The notes under the pieces are model-generated. The model ran no database searches and had not been told where the DNA came from. It was given only the letters and a program-made list of their open reading frames with translations. 8,945 nucleotides of DNA from Chloroflexota bacterium (GTDB lineage: Bacteria > Chloroflexota > Anaerolineae > B4-G1). Position 1 is the stretch's first letter. Every line of letters begins with the position of its first letter. The position numbers and the translations under genes are program-made. Location of the stretch: NCBI GenBank assembly GCA_011046405.1, contig DSAR01000144.1, positions 1 to 8,945 of the forward strand. The letters are read 5' to 3'. Shown one piece after another: positions 1 to 4,661 of this stretch.

Positions 1-9
1 GTGTGCAGT

Positions 10-102
10 GCGGATCACAATCCGCGTCGATGGTGCAAGGGCCATCATGGGTGGTGACGGAAGCCAACACGTCGCCTGTAAACTGCCGGATTGTGATCCG
101 GC
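10..102. repeat. REP-like pair of inverted hairpins
   Basis: Two short palindromes face each other. GCGGAT-CACA-ATCCGC (10-25) has a 6-bp stem. GCCGGAT-TGTG-ATCCGGC (85-102) has a 7-bp stem. Their 14-bp cores (11-24 and 87-100) are exact reverse complements, so the region can fold either as two small hairpins or as one long stem. Paired inverted hairpins in an intergenic region are typical of REP/BIME-type elements. The function is unknown, and no transposase gene is visible in the window. Confidence 0.7.
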
Positions 103-150
103 GGGCACAAGGTGAGCAGTCACTTTAGAAGGACCATTGCAGAAAGTTTT

Positions 151-203
151 TGGGACGCAGAAAAACGCAGGTGAACGCTGTTTTCTGTCTTTATCTGCGA
201 AAA
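151..203. repeat. ACGCAG/CTGCG imperfect inverted repeat
   Basis: ACGCAG occurs at 155-160 and 165-170. An inverted counterpart follows: CTGTTTTCTG (178-187) and CTGCG (195-199). CAGAAAA-ACG-CAG on the left matches the reverse complement CAGAAAACAG with a 3-nt insertion. It lies just upstream of the flavoprotein gene. It could be a dispersed repeat or a 5' leader structure. I see no convincing promoter in 103-226. Confidence 0.4.
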
Positions 204-226
204 TTTAACGAACAGGAGTATGCTTT

Positions 227-1567
227 ATGACCGAGCGATTGATCGTCGTGGGGGGCGTGGCGGCCGGGATGAGCGCCGCGTCCAAGGCGAAGCGCGCGAA
301 CCCCAATCTGGACGTCGTGGTGTATGAGAAAAGCCTCTTCATCTCCTATGGCGCGTGCGGGATGCCTTACCTCATCGCCGGCGACGTCGCCGATTACCGG
401 GATCTCCTGGCGCGGACGCCGGAACAGATGGCGAAGCGCGGCGTCAAGGTCCACGTTCGCCACGAGGTGATGGCTATCGACGCCGGCGCGCGAACGGTCA
501 CGGTCCGCGACCTGGCGCAGGGGCGTACCTTCACCCAGGCGTACGACAAGCTCGTCGTCGCCACCGGCGCGGCCCCGATCCGTCCCCCTGTGCCCGGTGT
601 GGACCTGGAAGGGGTCTGCGTGTTGCGCTCCCTGGAGGATGGGCGGGCGCTGTTGCGTTTGATCGAGGAACGTCGCCCGCAGCGGGCCGTCATCGTGGGC
701 GGGGGCTACATTGGCCTGGAGATGGCGGAGACCTTCCGGCGGCTGGGGATGGCGACGACGATGATGATTCGTTCCGGGCAGGTGATGCGCCAGACGTTGG
801 ACGATGACGTGCGCGTCGTGGTGGAAGATGAATTGGCGCGGTGTGACGTAACCGTCGTGCAGGGGACGTTGACCGGTTTCGAAGGGGATGGGTGGGTCGA
901 GGCAGCGCTGACCGACGAAGGACGCTACCCGTGTGACGTGGCCCTGCTGGGCATAGGCGTCCGGCCGGTGGTCGAATTGGCCCGCCAGGTGGGCGTCCGG
1001 CTGGGGAAGACGGGCGCGATTGCCACCGACCACCACATGCGGACGAACCTGCCCGGCGTGTACGCCGCTGGCGATTGCGCCGAGGTGCATCATCTGCTCA
1101 CCGGGGAGCCGGCCTACATCCCCCTGGGCAGCACAGCCAACAAGCAGGGCCGCACCGCCGGTGCCCACGCGGCCGGTGACGACGCGTCCTTCGCAGGCGT
1201 GGTGGGCACGCTGATCGTGCGGGTGTTCGACCTGGCGGTAGCCAGCACCGGCCTGACGTCGGCCGCGGCCCGCTCGCGGGGGTACGCGGTGGCCGAGACG
1301 AACATCCAGGCCCAGGATGTATCCCACTATTTCCCCGGCGCGGCCGATATCCACGTCAAATTGATCGTGGACGAGGATACGGAGCGGTTGTTGGGTGGGC
1401 AGATCGTCGGGCGGCCCAGCGCCATCAAGCGGATCGATGTGCTGGCGACGGCGCTTCACCACGGGCTCACGGTGTCGGATTTGCAGCGCCTGGACCTGAG
1501 TTATGCGCCCCCCTTCGCCCCGGTGTGGGATCCATTGCTGGTCGCGGCGAACGTGGCGGGGCGGTAG
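227..1567 (+). CDS. CoA-disulfide reductase-type FAD/NAD(P)H oxidoreductase
   Basis: This is a 446-aa flavoprotein of the pyridine nucleotide-disulfide oxidoreductase class, with CoA-disulfide reductase / NADH oxidase-type architecture. Visible motifs are an FAD-binding GGVAAG near residues 9-14, a single redox cysteine C44 in YGACGMPY, an NAD(P)-binding GGGYIGLE at 158-165, and the second FAD motif YAAGDCAEV at 279-287. The C-terminal dimerisation domain ends with LDLSYAPPFAPVWDP. Y426 in that motif and Y368 (HYFPG) fit the tyrosine pair used by CoA-disulfide reductases. This makes reduction of CoA disulfide or persulfide more likely than a peroxidase or oxidase role. Length is normal for the family. 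AGGAG (214-218) lies 8 nt before the ATG. No rhodanese domain is fused. The TAG stop is formed by the first partial unit of the downstream repeat array. deoC follows on the same strand, but no pathway link is evident. The exact substrate (CoA disulfide, polysulfide or O2) cannot be fixed from sequence. Confidence 0.88.
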   Translation: MTERLIVVGGVAAGMSAASKAKRANPNLDVVVYEKSLFISYGACGMPYLIAGDVADYRDLLARTPEQMAKRGVKVHVRHEVMAIDAGARTVTVRDLAQGRTFTQAYDKLVVATGAAPIRPPVPGVDLEGVCVLRSLEDGRALLRLIEERRPQRAVIVGGGYIGLEMAETFRRLGMATTMMIRSGQVMRQTLDDDVRVVVEDELARCDVTVVQGTLTGFEGDGWVEAALTDEGRYPCDVALLGIGVRPVVELARQVGVRLGKTGAIATDHHMRTNLPGVYAAGDCAEVHHLLTGEPAYIPLGSTANKQGRTAGAHAAGDDASFAGVVGTLIVRVFDLAVASTGLTSAAARSRGYAVAETNIQAQDVSHYFPGAADIHVKLIVDEDTERLLGGQIVGRPSAIKRIDVLATALHHGLTVSDLQRLDLSYAPPFAPVWDPLLVAANVAGR

Positions 1568-1661
1568 GTTGGTATACTGGTATATTGGTATATTGGTATA
1601 TTGGTAGGTTGGTATATTGGTATTGGTAGGTTGGTATATTGGTATACTGGTAGATCGGTGA
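1563..1661. repeat. 8-bp tandem array (TTGGTATA family)
   Basis: About eleven units of an 8-bp repeat run head to tail: TTGGTATA, CTGGTATA and TTGGTAGG variants from 1569 to 1654, with one 6-bp short unit (1617-1622) and a decayed end to 1661. A partial unit GGTAGG (1563-1568) supplies the TAG stop of the preceding gene. The array fills nearly the whole gap before deoC. Such arrays are seen in Chloroflexota intergenic DNA (recalled, not checked). No stable hairpin is predicted because the units are direct repeats. Confidence 0.85.
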
Positions 1662-1671
1662 TTGGGAGGGG

Positions 1672-1779
1672 ATGACGAATCAGGAGATGACGAATCAGGA
1701 GATGACGAATCAGGAGATGACGCGGGAACGGTTGGCGGGGATGATGAATCAGGAGATGACGCGGGAACGGTTGGCGGGG
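1672..1779 (+). repeat. Nested 15-bp/39-bp tandem repeats in the deoC 5' end
   Basis: The 15-bp unit ATGACGAATCAGGAG occurs at 1672, 1687 and 1702, and once more with one mismatch at 1741. A 24-bp block beginning ATGACGCGGGAACGG occurs identically at 1717-1740 and 1756-1779. Thus 1702-1740 and 1741-1779 form a 39-bp tandem duplication with one mismatch, preceded by two further 15-bp copies. All unit lengths are multiples of three, so the frame stays open. Each unit carries an ATG and an AGGAG. Confidence 0.93.
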
Positions 1780-2421
1780 GTGATCGATCACACGCAGCTC
1801 AAGCCGGAGGCCACCGATGAGCAGATTGCCCAGTTGTGTGACGAGGCCCGGCGCTATGGCTTTGCCTCGGTGTGTGTCAACCCGGTCCACGTGGAGCGGT
1901 GCGTGCAACTGCTCGCCGGGACTGACGTGGCGGTCTGCACCGTCGCCGGGTTCCCCCTGGGGGCGAACTTGACGGCTACCAAGGCGTTCGAGGCGGAGCG
2001 GGCCATCGCTGAGGGGGCTGCAGAGATCGACATGGTGATGAACGTCGGCGCGCTCAAGTCAGGCCAACAGGACCAGGTGGAGGAGGACATCGCTGTCGTG
2101 GCCCGGGTTTGTTACGAGGCGGGTGCGCTGCTCAAGGTCATCATCGAGGCCGCGCTGCTGACCGACGAGGAGAAGGCGACGGCCTGTCGCTTGGCCCGGT
2201 CGGCGGGCGCCGATTTCGTCAAGACGTCCACCGGTTTCGGGCCGGGTGGGGCCACGGTCGAGGACGTGGCGCTGATGCGCGGCGTGCTCGGCCCCGAGAT
2301 AGGCGTCAAGGCCGCGGGCGGCATTCGCACCTACCGGGACGCGCTGGACATGATCGCCGCTGGCGCCAACCGGATTGGGGCCAGCAGCAGCGTGGCTATC
2401 GTGGAGGGCGCGCCTGCATGA
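1672..2421 (+). CDS. deoC: Deoxyribose-phosphate aldolase with repeat-expanded N-terminus
   Basis: This class I aldolase cleaves 2-deoxyribose 5-phosphate to glyceraldehyde 3-phosphate and acetaldehyde in deoxynucleoside catabolism, in the cytoplasm. The conserved core begins at about residue 37 (IDHTQLKPEATDE). Key residues are visible: the Schiff-base lysine K184 in DFVKTSTGF, the second active-site lysine K213 in VKAAGGIRT, and D120 in EIDMVMNVG. From M29 the protein is 221 aa, the usual DeoC length, so residues 1-28 are extra. That extension is built of tandem repeats (MTNQE three times, then two MTRERLAG blocks). The start is uncertain. ATG 1672 has GGGAGGGG only 0-2 nt upstream. ATGs at 1687, 1702, 1717 and 1756 each directly abut an AGGAG with no spacing. 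The gene is probably transcribed with the upstream flavoprotein gene, since no promoter is evident in the 104-bp gap. It ends 9 bp from the convergent sulfotransferase gene. Confidence 0.93.
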   Translation: MTNQEMTNQEMTNQEMTRERLAGMMNQEMTRERLAGVIDHTQLKPEATDEQIAQLCDEARRYGFASVCVNPVHVERCVQLLAGTDVAVCTVAGFPLGANLTATKAFEAERAIAEGAAEIDMVMNVGALKSGQQDQVEEDIAVVARVCYEAGALLKVIIEAALLTDEEKATACRLARSAGADFVKTSTGFGPGGATVEDVALMRGVLGPEIGVKAAGGIRTYRDALDMIAAGANRIGASSSVAIVEGAPA

Positions 2422-2430
2422 AGGATTCTT

Positions 2431-3339
2431 TTATGAGACGAGGTCCCATTTCGGATCGGGCTTGATCTGGATCTTTAGGTCCTCCTCGCACGCTTTCCGC
2501 CATTTTTCGTACACGTCGGGTAGGCCGGCTTTTTTCAACGCCTCGATGTCCTCCGCGGCCAGGTCGGCGATGGACGCCTCTCGCGGGAGATAGCTCAACT
2601 GCGTGGCTGTCATGACCGGGTCGTGGATGTTCGGCACGTGTTTCATGAAGATCGGCGGCTCGTCGGGTATACGGATGCGCGATTCGGGGGCCTCGAAAGG
2701 GGGGAGCGTGTGCCATCCTTCGACGGCGATGGGCGCGTAGGGCAGACCGAGCCGGGCGAAGCAGTTGCCGACGACGACCTCGGCGGGGTTGTCGCGCAGC
2801 GCCTCGTAGACGTAAGTCGTCCGGGCGATCTGTTCCCGCTCTGCCTGTTGGGCTACCTGCTCGGTGCTCCGGTACGCCAGGATCAGCTTATCGACGGCGG
2901 TCAGTTCGCCCCACCATTCGTCCCACGAGGCCCACGTGCCCAGGGGGGCGCGGCCCACGATGAGGACGTGGAGCCTATCGGGAAGGAAGCCCGCGTCTAG
3001 CAGCGCCTCCAGCGGGTTCAGCGTCGATTCCGCCTCGGTGTAAGGCCCAAGGGTCTCCTTCAGGAAGGCGACTTGGTCGCTCCCCTGGGGGACCTGCCAC
3101 GTCATCTCGCCCCCTTGCAGCCGCCACCGGAGGATGTTCTTGATCTGCTGGTAGTGGGACTCGATCCCCACGGCGCTGAAGACGCGCAACAGGATCGTCG
3201 TCCCGCTCCGGCAGGGTGAGACGGCGAGTATGAGGCGGGCGGCCTGCTCCGGGTCTCCCACCTGGATCCGGTGCGCGATCTCGGCAGGAGAGACGGCGCG
3301 TTTCTGGTACCGGTCGCCCGTCCTTTCCGTTGGCGCCAT
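2431..3339 (-). CDS. Sulfotransferase-like protein
   Basis: This is a 302-aa protein with a P-loop-like SPCRSGTTILL (residues 41-51) after a hydrophobic strand (LILAV). It matches the 5'-phosphosulfate-binding loop of PAPS-dependent sulfotransferases (consensus PRSGTT). A second element, LIVGRAPLGTWASW (about 126-139, with R130 and S138), resembles the 3'-phosphate-binding segment. The rest is not distinctive, so the acceptor is unknown; a diverged P-loop protein of another function is possible. No signal peptide or membrane segment is seen, so it is probably cytoplasmic. ATG 3339 lies 4 nt after the stop of the upstream TPR gene, which suggests translational coupling in a two-gene operon. 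The Shine-Dalgarno is weak (AGGG about 11 nt upstream). The TAA is 9 bp from the end of convergent deoC, and no terminator hairpin is visible between them. Confidence 0.72.
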   Translation of the reverse strand: MAPTERTGDRYQKRAVSPAEIAHRIQVGDPEQAARLILAVSPCRSGTTILLRVFSAVGIESHYQQIKNILRWRLQGGEMTWQVPQGSDQVAFLKETLGPYTEAESTLNPLEALLDAGFLPDRLHVLIVGRAPLGTWASWDEWWGELTAVDKLILAYRSTEQVAQQAEREQIARTTYVYEALRDNPAEVVVGNCFARLGLPYAPIAVEGWHTLPPFEAPESRIRIPDEPPIFMKHVPNIHDPVMTATQLSYLPREASIADLAAEDIEALKKAGLPDVYEKWRKACEEDLKIQIKPDPKWDLVS

Positions 3340-3343
3340 CAGG

Positions 3344-3823
3344 CTAACTGCCCTGTAACTGGCGGATCAGGTTCAGTTGTTGGGCAATGCTCTTCGCCCC
3401 CTCATCGTCCTCTAACGCCTGGCGGGCTGATAGCGCCTGTTTGTAGTGGGCCTGCGCCTGGTCGTAATCGGCTCGTAAGGTGGCGAGGATGCCCAATTGT
3501 TCGTGGACGTCGGCGCGGTCCGCTTCATCGTCCGCTGCCTCGAAGACCTCCAGGGCATGCTCGTAGTGCGCCTGGGCCTCTTCGTACCGGCCCCGGGCCA
3601 GGGATTGTTTGCCTTGGGCGAATGCCTCCTGGGCGGCTTTGGCCTGATCATCCGCCTTCTCTATCTCTTTCTCTTTCTTTTCCTCTTCCTCTATCTCTTT
3701 CTTTTCCTCTTCCTCTACCTCTTCCTCTTCCTCTTCCTCTTCCTCTTCCTCTTCCTCTTCCTCTTCCTCTATCTCTTCCACTTCCTCTGTTTCGTTTCGC
3801 TCTACTGCCGTCTCGTTTGACAT
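3344..3823 (-). CDS. TPR protein with long poly-glutamate segment
   Basis: This is a 159-aa protein if started at ATG 3823 (MSNETAVER). AGGAG at 3834-3830 lies 6 nt before that start and 3 nt before an adjacent ATG at 3826. The frame stays open to ATG 3889 (181 aa), which has its own weaker AAGG and lies in a hairpin. From the 3823 start, residues 13-58 are almost all Glu with some Lys, Ile and Val, including 17 consecutive Glu (19-35). About residues 60-135 form two TPR-like helical pairs (KQSLARGRYEEAQAHYEHAL, then a second ending DYDQAQAHYKQAL), so it is probably a protein-binding scaffold. No catalytic motif, signal peptide or membrane span is present. It sits 4 nt upstream of the sulfotransferase-like gene, so the two may act together. 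The role is unknown. Confidence 0.75.
   Translation of the reverse strand: MSNETAVERNETEEVEEIEEEEEEEEEEEEEEEEEVEEEEKKEIEEEEKKEKEIEKADDQAKAAQEAFAQGKQSLARGRYEEAQAHYEHALEVFEAADDEADRADVHEQLGILATLRADYDQAQAHYKQALSARQALEDDEGAKSIAQQLNLIRQLQGS
3655..3800. repeat. Polypurine/polypyrimidine hexamer tract (GAGGAA)n
   Basis: The coding DNA for the Glu-rich segment is a near-pure pyrimidine stretch on the plus strand. 3719-3769 is 8.5 copies of a CTCTTC hexamer (17 Glu codons alternating GAG/GAA), within an uninterrupted 53-nt pyrimidine run (3718-3770). Next to it, 3661-3690 and 3691-3714 are imperfect copies of a 24-bp unit, the first with a 6-bp insertion. Loss or gain of hexamers would keep the frame. 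The tract could adopt triplex (H-) DNA. Confidence 0.85.
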
Positions 3824-3881
3824 CATTATCTCCTGATCATAGACTTTATAGTGGTTGACGTAACTGCCCAGCGACCTAACA

Positions 3882-3907
3882 AAACGCATCCACCTTCTTA
3901 TGCGTTT
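3882..3907 (-). promoter_or_regulatory. Hairpin around the upstream candidate start of the TPR gene
   Basis: AAACGCAT (3882-3889) and ATGCGTTT (3900-3907) form an 8-bp stem with a 10-nt loop. In the minus-strand transcript, ATG 3889 lies in the stem and an AAGGTGG ribosome-binding-like sequence lies in the loop. This could occlude the longer start and leave the start at 3823 dominant. A stem of this size can arise by chance. Confidence 0.3.
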
Positions 3908-4159
3908 GTTTAATTTGGGTGCGTTTCATTTCATTTGAGGTCAAGTTTGTAGGTAACCGTTCAAGGAGTTCAATCCCCTGAACGCTTACGTTTGCAGTAG
4001 GCGATTTATCGCCGTAAAAGCGTGCTGAAGCCGCTACCTAGCGCCGCTACCTAGCGCCCGTACTACGAACAAGGCTTAAATCGTTTAAAACACACCCATT
4101 TAATTTCGTATTTACATTTTACTGTTATTTGGTGTTTAAGGCAAAACACCAGTGAATGG

Positions 4160-4248
4160 GGAAAACGAAGCGGATCCAAGGGGGCTTAGACGCACGAGAT
4201 TGCCCGCTGCGCAGTTTGCCACATGCATCAACCCCAGCTTCGTTTTCC
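4160..4248. repeat. 12-bp perfect inverted repeat
   Basis: GGAAAACGAAGC (4160-4171) and GCTTCGTTTTCC (4237-4248) are exact reverse complements separated by 65 nt. A simple count gives well under one such pair expected by chance at this spacing in the window. It could be the basal stem of an RNA, or the ends of a small degraded element. No target duplication is obvious. Confidence 0.6.
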
Positions 4249-4341
4249 TTGAGTTCGCCTGAGGGCGTTCTCAGTCATTTTAAGCGGTTTGCGCTTGCGA
4301 TTTGCTTCGAAAACCCGAATGGGTGAATGAGCCGTATTTGA

Positions 4342-4547
4342 TCAGCCTACCCTCTTCCGGGTTCAGAAATGATCGTAAGAGAGTGCCCATCCGCTGCAAA
4401 CGGGCGGTAGGCTGAGCAGTTAGCAAGAGTTTTGCATATGAGGTGCTCATTATTGCTTTGGGCTCGTAAGCGCAGCGACATCGTCCGATATAGGTTTTTG
4501 ATCTATTACATAGTGCACTTTCGATCAAGAAATTGCACTTAAACCTA
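4342..4547 (+). ncRNA. Candidate structured RNA: three-way junction plus pseudoknot
   Basis: 4342-4415 folds as a compact three-way junction. The outer stem is TCAGCCTACC/GGTAGGCTGA (10 bp, perfect). One arm is CTCTT/AAGAG (4352-4356/4377-4381), capped by a short stem with a GAAA tetraloop (4366-4369). The second arm is GCCC/GGGC (4385-4388/4402-4405). Further on, TAGGTTT/AAACCTA (4491-4497/4541-4547) encloses a hairpin AGTGCA-c-TTTC/GAAA-t-TGCACT (4512-4539). Its 6-nt loop GATCAA is exactly complementary to TTGATC (4498-4503), an H-type pseudoknot. The GAAA loop favours the plus strand. I cannot match it to a known RNA class. No promoter, terminator or covariation evidence is available, and some helices may be fortuitous. 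Confidence 0.3.
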
Positions 4548-4577
4548 CGGGAGGGTGGGCAGTTAGAGCCAAGTAAA

Positions 4578-4606
4578 TTGCTGTTACATGGGGAATGTGG
4601 TAAAAT
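4578..4606 (+). promoter_or_regulatory. Putative sigma-70-type promoter of the Rpn gene
   Basis: A -35-like TTGCTG (4578-4583) and an extended -10 TGG-TAAAAT (-10 hexamer at 4601-4606) are separated by 17 bp. Transcription would begin near 4611-4613, leaving a very short leader that contains the Shine-Dalgarno GGAGGT (4613-4618) just before ATG 4620/4623. The -10 matches 5 of 6 consensus bases, while the -35 matches only TTG. Confidence 0.5.
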
Positions 4607-4619
4607 TTGAGTGGAGGTT

Positions 4620-4661
4620 ATGATGACAACCATCAACGTCTTCGATGTATCATCTCAATAA
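4620..4661 (+). pseudogene. Original 5' end of the Rpn gene, cut off by an insertion
   Basis: ATG 4620 and ATG 4623 follow GGAGGT (4613-4618); 4623 has the better spacing (4 nt). The frame reads MTTINVFD and then enters the inserted element, where it stops at TAA 4659-4661. Joining codon 8 (ending 4646) to 4765 restores an uninterrupted frame MTTINVFDRVLKILARNY that continues to 5703. The intact protein would be 320 aa. This is the likely ancestral start. The downstream ATG at 4645 straddles the insertion junction and has no ribosome-binding site. Confidence 0.75.

Larger units (their letters stand above)
3890..4577. other. Gene-poor, hairpin-rich intergenic region
   Basis: This ~690-bp stretch is richer in A+T than its neighbours and has no convincing gene. 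It holds a hairpin at 3958-3984 (CGTTCA/TGAACG), a nested hairpin at 3982-4023 enclosing GGCGA-TTTA-TCGCC (4000-4013), and a 13-bp tandem duplication GCCGCTACCTAGC (4030-4042, 4043-4055). Also present are an 8-bp stem at 4130-4151, a 12-bp inverted repeat at 4160-4171/4237-4248, and the structured segments at 4342-4415 and 4491-4547 listed separately. It separates two divergently transcribed units, so promoters for the TPR gene and the Rpn gene should lie at its ends. Confidence 0.6.

Noticed and set aside
191..1462. Long open frame (423 aa) on the minus strand opposite the flavoprotein gene
   Set aside because: It is antisense to a gene with clear FAD and NAD motifs, has low-complexity Arg/His/Gly-rich composition typical of GC-rich shadow frames, and shows no recognisable domain.
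1563..1779. CRISPR-like array
   Set aside because: The units are 8, 15 and 39 bp direct tandem repeats without unique spacers, and no cas genes are present.
3271..3858. Plus-strand frames through the pyrimidine tract (Leu/Pro/Phe/Ser repeats)
   Set aside because: These are translations of the antisense of the poly-Glu codons; the minus-strand frame has a ribosome-binding site, TPR motifs and coupling to the next gene.
4280..4636. 118-aa minus-strand open frame in the intergenic gap (ends RLIKYGSFTHSGFRSKSQAQTA)
   Set aside because: The tail looks somewhat protein-like, but there is no recognisable family, the composition is odd (many Ser, Cys, Thr), and it crosses the Rpn promoter and the inverted-repeat structures. 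It could be a remnant, but I cannot support it as a gene.
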